Shown here piece after piece: positions 54,971 to 64,000 of a stretch of DNA of 64,000 nt (position 1 is the stretch's first letter; every line of letters starts with the position of its first letter). Under the pieces are notes generated by a model that was given only the letters and a program-made list of their open reading frames with translations, was not told the origin of the DNA and searched no databases. A program made the translations under genes and the position numbers. Source of the stretch: Quercus robur. Taxonomy: Eukaryota; Streptophyta; Magnoliopsida; Fagales; Fagaceae. The stretch lies in contig NC_065541.1 of the NCBI RefSeq assembly GCF_932294415.1, forward strand, positions 33,699,790-33,763,789. Reading direction: 5' to 3'.

Positions 54971-56372
54971 AAAGATGAACAAAGACAATACTTATATTTC
55001 CACGATGCTATTCATTTTCACAAAAAACAATTTATGCACATTCACAACATGAGGGAAGACATAACAAATATACTTAAGTCTGCTAAACATCAAATTTCAT
55101 AATAAATTATTCATGATCCATATCTAGATATGCATATTTTCCTCCAAACTTGAGCGTCATTGGTACAGGTTTCTATGAAACATTAAATAAATAAATCGTG
55201 CAGAACATGTAAATATATGCATGTAGATGATTTATAATTCATGTAGATGCACTAATTGGTAATTTGGTACAGGTGGTGAAGTGAACTAATTCAAAAACTA
55301 TAACTTATGGCAATCTATAAGCAATTCAAAAACTAAATCAGTGCAGTGAACATGTAGATATACCTTACACAACAAAGCAATACTTACAAAATTTTCATAT
55401 AAATGGTGCGTTTGGATACCGCTTATTTTGCTGAAAATTGGAAACTGAAAACAATAAAAAAATAATTTTCGATTACTGTTCACTGCTGAAAATACTGTTC
55501 ATTTGCCTTAATGAACAGTGCAAGAGGCGTTGGTTAAAAAGAAAAAAGGCAAAAGGCAAAACACTAAACGTAGACGTGGGATCCAAACAGGTACGAAATA
55601 TGATAACAAATTAACAATTTTACACATAATTTAGGAAAATAATTATAAAACTTTGTCAGTTAAGTGTCATATACAATCATTGAATGGCAATATTTCAAAC
55701 TAATATAAATAATAAAGCATAAAACATTTATTAAAAAATGACTATGGATAGCAATTTATGGAGGCATAATTTAGATTTTTTTCAAATCGAGTGAAACCAA
55801 ATAATAAAGACAATAAGCCAAATAAAAAAAAATGATGTGAAAAATTGTGAAGCTTTCAATGCGAGGTGACAAATTTTTTTTTTATGGGAAAAAAAAAATT
55901 GTTCAACTATTATATGTTCCATTATTTTTCTGGTTTAATGTCAATTGATTTTTTTAAATGTATGAAAAGGGTTTAAAAAAAAAAAAAGAGCATATCATGA
56001 GTATAGAGAACTGAAAGTGAAGTTTAGTTGTGTTTAAAATTTGAATGTGATGTTTATCTGCTTTGTTTTAAATTTAATTATTTTTAAATTTTTTTTTTTT
56101 TTTAAAGATGAAAGTGATTTTACTTAGTTACCATATTCTTTTAAGATTTAATAAGGTGTGAACAAGGGTATTTTGGGATACAAGCAGTGAAACTCATGAG
56201 AAACATGAGAATGTAATTAGTTGAACAGATTATATAAGAACCTCAAAAAATAAAAATAAAATAAAAAATTATATAAGAGGCCAGACAGACAGAGATAGAA
56301 AGTCAGACTCCCAAAACTTTAAAAACAAACCCTAATTTTATATTTTCGAAGAAGAAGAAGAAGAAGAAGAAG
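54833..56372. other. Intergenic region and SUMO promoter
   Basis: Contains an (AT)n microsatellite (about 54937-54962) and the MITE listed at 55404-55595. Close to the SUMO gene, GATTATATAAGAACC (about 56228) and AATTATATAAGAGGCC (about 56266) are candidate TATA boxes. A (GAA)n run at 56348-56372 abuts the start codon in the leader. Confidence 0.5.
55404..55595. mobile_element. MITE-like element, GTTTGGAT family, copy 2
   Basis: Ends GTGCGTTTGGATACCGC and, inverted, GTACCTGTTTGGATCCCAC. The interior holds ACTGTTCA and TGAACAGT words as in copy 1 (3791-4060). No coding capacity. Confidence 0.5.
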
Positions 56373-58524
56373 ATGTCAGGCGTGACGAACTCCCAGCAAG
56401 AGGAAGACAAGAAGCCGAATGATCAGTCTGCTCACATCAATTTGAAAGTCAAGGGCCAGGTCTCTCTATATTTTTGGGTTATGGTCTTGTTTCTGTATTT
56501 ACTTTACTCCCTGTTTGGTTACCGAGAAAGTGGAGGGTAAATTAGAGTTTTTAAGTTTTATGGATGTATTTTTCTGATTGTGATTTTGATTTTGGTTTTG
56601 TTGTGGATTTTCTTTTCGGTGTACTCTCTGTTTAGTTACCGAGAAAGTGGAGGGAAAATTGTGTAAAATTATTTTTCTCTTTGTGTTTCTTTGTGTCCGA
56701 TTCTGTTTGTGTATTAATGGTGTTCGCTGTTGTGTTCTGATTTTGGGGTTTTTTTTTTTTTTTTTTTGAGAAGAAAATTAAACGAATATCGTATTTATCT
56801 TTTTGGGGTTTCAGGGTTTGTATGTGTAATATGTGGTTTTTATTTTTAAATGAATTCAAGGTGGTGCTTTTTTGTTTTTGATTTGTTTTGCTTGTTTACC
56901 CTATGTTTGGTTGCCAAGAAAATGGTGGGAATTAGAAGTTATTATGTAAGGGTGATGTTCTGTCTACTTATGGGTTGGGTCTTGTTTGATTTTGTATATT
57001 AGTTGATTGTGGTCTTGCTTTGGTTTGACATGTGATTGGTTGCTGAGGAAATGAAAAGAAAAGAAAGGGTATTTGGTTGAAGGGCTTTTACGTTTTGGTT
57101 CATTGCTCGTTAGTATTTATTAGCGATAGCTAATAACATTATTTGATTTGGTTTGTCCATGAGCCTTAGCTAAAATGGCACCTTCTCCCCTTTTAAGAGC
57201 AAGGTGAAGGGTATAGTTTGTGCTTTTAAGACCCATATGGTGCAGCTTTAACTTACTGATTTAGGTTTGTTCCTCCAAGTGATTTTTTGGGTGAACGGTA
57301 TGCGATATGATTTACGCTACTTGAATTCGAAGCGTTTACAGTGTTGTTGTCTGTTTTTTTTTTTTTTTCAATCAATGAGCCTTGGCTCAATTGACTCTCT
57401 CTCCGCTCACAAGTGTGGGTGGAGGGTGAGGTCAGATGAAAACCCTTTGGGTGTGGGTGTAACTTTCCGACCAAAAACAAAAATATTTTGTTTCATGTCG
57501 CATTAACTCTTTATTTTCTTGCATAATTTCATTAGATTTGTGTCTATGGAAGTCCTTGTATTGTTTGTTGGTCTCAATGGTTCGGCATAATAGTACTTTA
57601 GCACATTATCATTGAAACATGAATAGACCAACAATGCATTTACAAGATTATTATATATATCATCTTGGGGTTTATATATCATGATGATGTTATTTTTTGC
57701 TTTAAAAAAAATTTACCTACCTTCATGACCATGAATTGTGCATGCCATCTTTAGATGTTTCAGTGCATATATATCTTTGTGATAATATAGGATGGTTTAT
57801 TAACACAATTAGGTTTGAAGTATTTGAAATAGTTACCAAAAACAAGTATTGGTAATCAGTCATGAAAAAAATTGTACCTTAAATTTTTAATTTTATAAGT
57901 ACTGTTAGACAATATAATAGTAATGAAACCTGGTAATTGTTATGGATTGGAATCTATTAATTTGAGATGTTAAATATTTTCATCTGAGAATTTCAACATA
58001 CAAATATTTTACCTCATTTTGGCTGTCAGATGAGATTGCTTTGGTTGATTGCCACCCTCTTTTAAGGCCTAATTGTTATCCCAGTTAATACCTACTATCT
58101 AGTTAGAGTTTTGAACTTTATTATCAATTTCCTTGAGCATTGGACCACTTTCTATATTCTGCTTGTTAATTTTTTATTTATTTTATTTATTTTTTTCTGA
58201 GTAATTGTTCTTGCTAATTCTTATATCTTTTAAAATGTTACTTGCAGATTGTTAGGTTTCCTTGACACAGAAATATGCATCACCAAAAGATGCTGGTTGG
58301 GGTGGGGAGGGGGATGGCTGAATTGTATTTTGAGTGTATGATGGGGATGAATGACTAATTTGTATTTTGATTGTAGGATGGAAATGAAGTCTTTTTCAGG
58401 ATCAAAAGAAGCACTCAGCTGAAAAAGCTTATGAACGCATATTGTGATCGCCAATCTGTTGAGATTAACTCAATTGCTTTCTTGTTTGATGGCCGTCGTC
58501 TCCGAGCAGAACAGACTCCTGATG

Positions 58525-58562
<38 letters not shown>

Positions 58563-58703
58563 TATTTGTGCCAAGCAGTTTATGGGTAATTGGTGCCAAA
58601 GAAAAATGACCTTTGTTTTTTTTCTTCTTGTTTTCAGCTAGAAATGGAGGACGGTGATGAGATTGATGCAATGTTGCACCAAACTGGTGGAACAACTGCT
58701 TAG
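56373..58703 (+). CDS. SUMO: Small ubiquitin-like modifier (SUMO), SUMO1/2 class
   Basis: Three exons (56373-56459, 58377-58526, 58638-58703) give a 100-residue protein: [20 protein letters not shown], then the ubiquitin fold with [40 protein letters not shown] and [16 protein letters not shown], then TTA. The Gly-Gly is the conjugation site exposed when a SUMO protease removes the last three residues. The protein is joined to lysines of nuclear and other targets through E1, E2 (SCE1) and E3 enzymes. The residues match Arabidopsis SUM1/SUM2 nearly everywhere in the fold. Intron 1 is 1,917 bp and holds two SINE-like fragments. Both donor sites read GTCTCTCT, and in intron 2 the donor lies at the start of a (TC)n microsatellite. 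Confidence 0.97.
57154..57240 (+). repeat. SINE-like fragment in SUMO intron 1, copy C
   Basis: CATGAGCCTTAGCTAAAATGG resembles a tRNA A box of the same family as copy D (GAGCCTTGGCTCAATTGAC). The rest is diverged and no B box is clear. Confidence 0.4.
57371..57470 (+). repeat. SINE-like fragment in SUMO intron 1, copy D
   Basis: Starts ATGAGCCTTGGCTCAATTGA (A-box-like) and continues with GTGGGTGGAGGGTGAGGTCA, where the last part may be a decayed B box. It is preceded by a poly-T run. Confidence 0.45.
58528..58559. repeat. (TC)n microsatellite at the 5' splice site of SUMO intron 2
   Basis: About 16 TC units start at the second base of the intron, directly after GAG|G. Confidence 0.95.
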
Positions 58704-60147
58704 ATTGTATGTTGCCAGTTAGCAGTGCTTGGTAGTGAAGTTCAACCGTTGAATTAATGTAGGTTATGCAGGATTTTAGGTTTTTGGATTTGTAACAGAC
58801 GTCTTTAAGCTAAATCTTGTGTTGCAACATGTAGCTCTCTCTAGGAGCTTTGACAATGTTTAAGACAGGATTTGAAACTTCTATTTTAATAGTATTAGCG
58901 TTTGGTTGAGCTTTGCTGACAAAACGGGTTGGTTTCAATGGCCTTTATGTTCACCTTTCAGGGCGCAAGTTGCAGTGTAATCGTTTGTTTGTTTGATTTT
59001 TTTTTTTTTTTTGATGAGCAGTGTAATCGTTTATTGTGTTTGGCTGTGGTTGAAAATATGGTTGGCAATCATTGTTTTCTAAAATATGTTAAAAAAAGTT
59101 TTGAGTTTGAAATCACCTATATATGTAAATAATTTTACTTTATTTGTGTGAGAACTGAAATTAAGATCTAACAAGTTAGGGGAGTAGATACCCCAAATAT
59201 CTGCCACCTTGGCTTACAATACCAGAATGTGGATCAAATTACAATACAAAAGGTCACATGGAACAATTCCATGGCCTTTACTAAAGGTTTAACAAAGAAA
59301 TTCCCCACTGATGAGTTTGCTAGAGATAAGCTTTTTCAATCGATTGGATCAAATTACAATACAAAAGGTCACATGGATCTACTTAATGTTTTTCTTGCAT
59401 TCAGATGTGTTGCCAGTTTGAGTCTATCCCTCAAATCCCCAGAACTGTGCTGTTAATCCTGTTTGTGATTTGTGAATCCAATATTCCTAGAGAAGCCTCT
59501 AAACTAATCCACTTTCAATTACTGACTCTAAGTGACTCTTGCACCTGCTTGGCCCGGGGTACCCAGTACTGAACTCTCTGTTTAATTTGACAAAACGTGC
59601 TGGTAATAGAAAAGGTCAAGGGATAGAGTTTCTAATTTCTAAATCTCTTTTGGATGATCTTCTTATTAATCAATATCTATAGGAATATAAGAGGCTTTTT
59701 ATGTTTGGATTCTTACTTTTAGATACCCAAAATATCTTCAAATTCAAATATGAGTATTATTTAAGAGGTTTTTCACAAAATACTCTCAAATTCACATGTC
59801 TAGAAAGTTTAAATAATAGATTAAACATGTAAAATTACTAATTTTAAAACTAAAAATTTTAGATAAATTTAAAAAACAGTTGTTTCATCAACGGTTCTTT
59901 GTCAAATTCAAATTTAATAATAAAGCTATTTTTTATAAAGAAAATAGAACAGTTTTTTTTTTAATAGTTTCAAAATGTTTTTTTCCCCTCTTTCATGTTA
60001 GAAAAAAATAGTACTATTACAACTTTTAATTTTAAAACTCTTAAATTTTAGATAAAATTGAAAAACAGTTGTTCCATCCAAATTCAAATTTCAAAATAAA
60101 ACAATTTTTTTATTATAAAGAAAATAGAACAGATTTTTAAGATAGAT

Positions 60148-60222
<75 letters not shown>

Positions 60223-60440
60223 ATAGTATTATTACAACTTTTTTTTGCACTCTCTTTCATATAACATGTTACCACTTCTCATGGGATAATTACCTACATT
60301 CACCACTTTCCGTTAATTGCTATCATTTTAAAAAAATCAGAAAATAATTACTATTATTTTGAATACCAAAAAAAAAAAAGTTTCTAAAAAAAAAATATAT
60401 ATATATATATTTTTAACTCCTATCAAAATATTGTTATTAC
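58704..60440. other. SUMO 3' flank and intergenic DNA
   Basis: The SUMO 3' UTR likely covers the first few hundred bases. A perfect 32-bp direct repeat (59231-59262 and 59346-59377) lies in a region where one plus frame reads AFTKGLTKKFPTDEFARDKL. This faintly resembles the end of a Copia RNase H, but is too short to call. A (TC)34 microsatellite occupies 60151-60218. Confidence 0.45.
60151..60218. repeat. (TC)34 microsatellite
   Basis: Uninterrupted TC repeat of 68 bases in AT-rich intergenic DNA. Confidence 0.97.
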
Positions 60441-60570
60441 CTTCTTCTTCTTTTTTGTGAGAAGTAATTACAATATCCTGCTAACCTTGCAACTCGAACC
60501 ATTTTCCCACCTAGACCCCCAAGCACTTCGTGCATGAGGAGGTGTCAATTCAGCTACAAAGCCTTTGGCC
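60441..60570 (-). mobile_element. tRNA-derived SINE, copy B
   Basis: On the minus strand: GGCTTTGTAGCTGAATTGAC (A box), GTGCTTGGGGGTCTAGGTGG, ATGGTTCGAGTTGCAAGG (B box), and an A-rich AAAAAAGAAGAAGAAG tail. Closely matches copy A at 25724-25845. Confidence 0.6.
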
Positions 60571-61169
60571 TATCTTTTTTTTTTTTTTTTTTTTTTTTGA
60601 AAACAAATAATATACACTATTTTTTTTTTTTTTTTGGCTAACTATTTATTTCTTTTAATTTAAAGATAGAATGGTTACAATTTCTTTTAGATGGAACAAT
60701 TACAAAATATAAAGCCATAACCTCTTATCCATATCCCTTAAAATATGAGGTTTATATGCTTAAAGGGTTTTTTTTTTGTGGTTTAAATCTCAATTTTTCC
60801 ATTCATCCCAATTTGAAGTTTATGCATTTATCCAATGATGTTATGCATTTGTGAACTACTAATATAGTCAGGAGAATGATGAAACTAGCACCAAAAATGA
60901 ACACTGTTGTACTGAAAACTATGTCTTATTCTGGAATTTAAAGTTTCATTTGAGTTTGTTATGCACAAAACTTGTAAACAACAGTTACATACGGACTTAA
61001 ATGATGATAAAATGCAAAAGAGATAGTGTTGCTGTCAAGTGTCAACCACGACAACAAATTATTAAACAACTCCTAAAAAACAACCCATAAAATAGTGAAA
61101 CACTCAAACATGTAACATTTAATGATATGTAAATTAAGAAACTACAGGATATAAAATCCAAATACCCCC
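60571..61169. other. Intergenic, no gene seen
   Basis: AT-rich with two long poly-T runs (about 60577-60598 and 60621-60636). Confidence 0.5.
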
Positions 61170-61656
61170 TGATGAAGCGTGAGTTCGTCAGTCAGAGTGG
61201 GCAGATGGAACCAATCCCCAGTCTGTGTGAATGTATCTTCAAAGATGGTCACCGATGTGGTGCTTGCCACAACTTCTCCGATGCCAAAGTTAGTACAAGG
61301 GAACCCCTTGTAAGTTAAAACAGAATCATAGAATAACAGTGAAATTATCTGAGTATTTCTCATACCTTGTGTTGATATTGTGAGGGCCTTATATATGTTT
61401 TTGCAGCTTCTAGACATTGGGGTAGTTATGGTGGCCTTAATGTCCCTCTTGGTAACGTTTTATGCTTTGTAATGTGGCTTCAATGTGCTCCAATGGTCCA
61501 CACAGCTAGCTTTGTAACTGCTCCGGGTATAATTGGCCGCATTGAATGGCCTGGTTGCCTTTGTCAGTGATGTGGGTATTTGTTTAGCTCGTCTGAGGAT
61601 GTCCTCGTCTGTATCATTGAGATCGTCTCTAGGAGACGAATTCGTTAGTCCCGTCA
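61170..61656 (-). repeat. Probable 3' LTR of Gypsy element 3
   Basis: About 487 bp with TG...CA ends. TATA-like TATATAAGGCC on the minus strand resembles that of element 1. The word TCGTC/GACGA is frequent. Confidence 0.5.
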
Positions 61657-62196
61657 GCTGCCCCCTGATTCTGTGGTCATCGTGACGTGTCATGACGATC
61701 ATAGAATATGAAAGGTCGTGGGCTATAGACGACTCTTGGGGTTTCGCTCCGTATTAAATGCATAGTGGCAGCGCTCCACAAGTCGTGGCCTACGTGGCAC
61801 GTTTTGACTAGTGGAGTTAATGCTCCAATTTGTGGGATTATTGGGTTTCCCGTTGGTTTTCAGTTTTCTGAGCCTTGGTTTTAAACTTCTCCCCTTCTCA
61901 TTTTTCTCTTTTCACTTTTCTCAAAAGCTTCCAATTATTGTTCTAAGCATTTTCTTCGCCAACCTCACTCTGCAACTTTTCTCCAGACTTAGTGTGCTGT
62001 GCGGTGGTGCTTCCCTTGTCTGCCATTTTTAAGGTACATTTCTTCTCTTTTTCCGGCTTTGCCTTTCCCCTTTTTATTTTATTGCGATATAGCTTCTAAT
62101 TTCTTCCTTCTTCTCCTTTCCTTTTTCCTTTTGTTTGTCCTTGATTTCTTGGGAATTTAGCTTGTATTGTTCCCTTTGTGTTTTTTCAGGATTTTC

Positions 62197-64000
62197 ATGG
62201 TTAGTAGCTCTGAGGTTAGGATAGTTTGCCCATCAATTTCCTTCCTTTTTGCGCCCTTAGGGGGGTCTTTAGGCATTTTCCCGCATCATGAGGATTTCGT
62301 TTTTGAGGGTAATTGTTTGGGCGTTGCATTGGTTGACCTGTTGTCTTTGCTTCTTCAATCGATTGATTGGTTCGAGAGTCCGATAAAAGAGTAGGAGATA
62401 ATGTCTGAGGTTTGGTCTAGCAAACTCGAGACTGGGCTATCACCCAGTGGAGGGGGATATTGCCGTCTCTACCCCTCGAGAAGTTAGGGCTTTTTACGCC
62501 CTCGAGGAGGAGTGTGGATTGGATGCTGACACACTGGGGAGATTTAGGGATAGATTCCAATTCCTGGAGCAAGTTAGGGTTTGTCTGCCTAGTGAGAGGA
62601 TTGGGCATGTCACTTCTTCCCAGGGGAGGTATGCTTTTATGAGTCTGCCTTCATCTGTGGGTTAAGGTTTCCTGTCCATCCCTTCCTCATGGAGCTATTA
62701 AACCGCTTTGGTATCGCTCCTGGGCAGCTTATGCCTAACTCGTGGAGAATAGTGATCAGCTGCATGGGAATATGGCTGGCCGCTATGGATGGAGATATGC
62801 TCAAGGTTGACGAGCTTCTCTATTTGTATCGCTTAAAAGCAACTAAGGAGCACGGGTACTATGAATTAGTGCCCTAGGAGAGGAGGACTAGGATCGTTAA
62901 GGGTTTACCTTCGTCTTTCAAGTATTGGAAGTCCAGATTTTTCTTTGTGTTTGGGGACGATTTTGAGACTCCCTTTGGCGAGGTTTGGGGTGATCTCCCA
63001 AGGTTGCATCGTCGGTGGGGAACCCCGACCTTAGGTGCGTCAATATTTCTTCACGTCATTTATGTTTTATTACGTTTACCATTATTGCTACTGATTCTTT
63101 CACTTCTTATTTTGCGCAATTAAAAGACGGCCAAAACTTAAGAGCAAGTATAAGGAGCGAGTGCAAAAGGCCATCGAATACGCGTGGACGATTGAGTGTT
63201 GGGACGATCTTGTGGACCCAAGGACTCTTGCCTTCTACTGTCTCAAACCAGAGCCTTCTGCCTTCGTCCTACGCAATCTTAAAATTGAAGGAAAAAAGAG
63301 TAAGTGTTAGGTTCGTCAGTACTGACTTTTTCATACGCACCCCTCTTTTTTTTCTTTTTTCTTTTTTTACAAGTGTTTCCCTCTTGCAGAGATGAAGACA
63401 AAATTCAACAAGGACATGTATGCAAAGATGAGGTTGAAGAAGGACGAGCCGTTGTCGAACATAGGGAAGAAGATGGTGTGCGACACTAGGAAGGGTCCCT
63501 TCGTCATTCCAGCTGCCTCCATTAATCCCGCAGTTCCCGGTGCTGAGACGACGAGGACGGCTTCTCCTTCGACCTCGATTGAAGAGCTTCCTACTCCCGC
63601 CTATAAGAGGCCGCGGTTGTCTGACCGGGAGAAGGAAAAGGTCGATCCTCACACGTCCACTGTCTGGGATGATGAGAGACTGGCGGTGGACAGGGCTCAC
63701 AAGGTCATGACTGCCGAGGATTTAAAGGTCTTTTCTAGAGTGCCTTTTAACAATGTTGCGAGTCGCCACGTCCATGAGCTTGTTTAGGTAAAATGTTTGT
63801 GCAACTTTTAGTTTCTTTTTCTTTTTCATTCTACTGACGATTTTAAATTTCTTTTTAGGTGTTGGGGGAAAGTCTCCACATTACCTCTGAGTACTTCACT
63901 CAAGAGGCCAAGGTGGCTTCTCTTACATCGAGAATGGATGTTTTGGTGGCGGAGAGTTCCATGTTGAAGAAGAATCTGATTGACTCCATGGGTGAGGCCA
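62197..64000 (+). pseudogene. Antisense accessory gene of Gypsy element 3 (Transposase_28-like), broken, partial
   Basis: Coding similarity begins near 62402 (GYHPVEGDIAVSTPREVRAF) and continues, after a frameshift near 62598, with GEVCFYESAFICGLRFPVHP, MELLNRFGIAPGQLMPNSWR and VDELLYLYRLKATKEHGYYE. These match the module in element 1 (YESYFLGGLRFPLNAF, LTVDEFLYCY). A TAG at about 62876 replaces an expected Trp. Further exons are 63127-63299 (KLKSKYKERVQKAIEYAWTI), 63390-63787, and from 63859 to the window end (ITSEYFTQEAKVASLTSRMD, coiled coil), all with GT-AG borders. Exon 3 ends in TAG (63785-63787), probably from CAG. The start is unclear: an ATG at 62197 is in another frame. Confidence 0.65.

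Larger units (their letters stand above)
61170..64000 (-). mobile_element. Ty3/Gypsy element 3, 3' part only, continues beyond the window
   Basis: On the minus strand a polypurine tract (AATCAGGGGGCAGC) is followed by a likely 3' LTR starting TGACGGGACTAACG at 61656. The LTR has a TATA box near 61389-61396 and may end CGCTTCATCA at 61170. On the element's antisense strand (plus here) lies a Transposase_28-like gene, as in elements 1 and 2. gag-pol and the 5' LTR would be to the right, outside the window. The outer LTR boundary and duplication cannot be checked. Confidence 0.65.

Noticed and set aside
59229-59456. Copia pol remnant suggested by AFTKGLTKKFPTDEFARDKL
   Set aside because: Only some 20 residues show a vague likeness to the Copia RNase H end, and no neighbouring domain or LTR is visible.
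62197-62394. ATG-initiated frame MVSSSEVRIV... as the start of the antisense gene of element 3
   Set aside because: It stops before the conserved module and lies in a different frame. Its role as a true first exon cannot be shown.

Overview
This is a window of plant nuclear DNA. Introns with GT-AG borders, a plant-type SUMO gene, a family-17 beta-1,3-glucanase with an X8 domain, an ANTH clathrin adaptor, and a dense crowd of plant transposon families all point that way. The background is AT-rich, and the overall look (nested Tat-lineage Ty3/Gypsy elements, MULEs, CACTA, hAT, Helitron-like ends) fits a woody eudicot. A Fagales tree is my guess, but the sequence alone does not prove it. Only three ordinary host genes are visible: an intronless ANTH-domain clathrin adaptor (4317-6272, minus), a secreted GH17/X8 glucanase with one intron (21776-23439, minus), and a three-exon SUMO gene (56373-58703, plus).

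Almost everything else is mobile DNA, and much of it can be bounded by target-site duplications read directly from the sequence. From left to right: an old LTR-like remnant (about 670-1320); two MITE-like elements; the ANTH gene; a non-autonomous hAT-like element (7543-9280, 8-bp duplication with one mismatch) that carries a fragment of a ribosomal protein L12 gene; a young 9.9-kb Tat-type Gypsy element (9530-19473, duplication ATTTT); the glucanase gene; a possible Helitron (26007-34417) whose interior holds a second hAT-like element (28790-34000, perfect 8-bp duplication), itself split by a CACTA element (28915-33512, 3-bp duplication ACC); an LTR-like segment; a 5-kb Mutator-like element (35601-40565, perfect 9-bp duplication) with two convergent genes; a small Helitron-like element (42273-42600); an older 10.8-kb Tat-type Gypsy element (42801-53582, duplication ATACA); a solo LTR (54077-54827, duplication ATTAT); the SUMO gene with SINE-like pieces in its first intron; and the left end of a third Gypsy element that runs off the window (61170-64000, minus).

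The most interesting biology is in the accessory genes of the transposons. All three Gypsy elements carry, between pol and the 3' LTR, a multi-exon gene on the antisense strand that encodes a protein resembling the 'putative gypsy type transposon' (Transposase_28) family followed by a coiled-coil region. In elements 1 and 2 this gene has its own TATA box. In element 1 the four exons join into an uninterrupted 651-codon frame, although the sense gag-pol of the same copy is broken by a frameshift and a nonsense codon. In the Mutator-like element a transposase gene faces a small two-exon gene for a GRF zinc-finger protein with a coiled coil and a hydrophobic C-terminal tail. Each gene starts from a TATA box inside its own terminal inverted repeat, an arrangement like the convergent genes of maize MuDR.

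The decay has a direction: most premature stops in Gypsy element 2 are TAG, as expected from CAG codons losing cytosine methylation sites, and the LTR differences in element 1 are all transitions. Boundaries and exon structures below were read by eye; similarity calls rest on recognised motifs, not on database searches.
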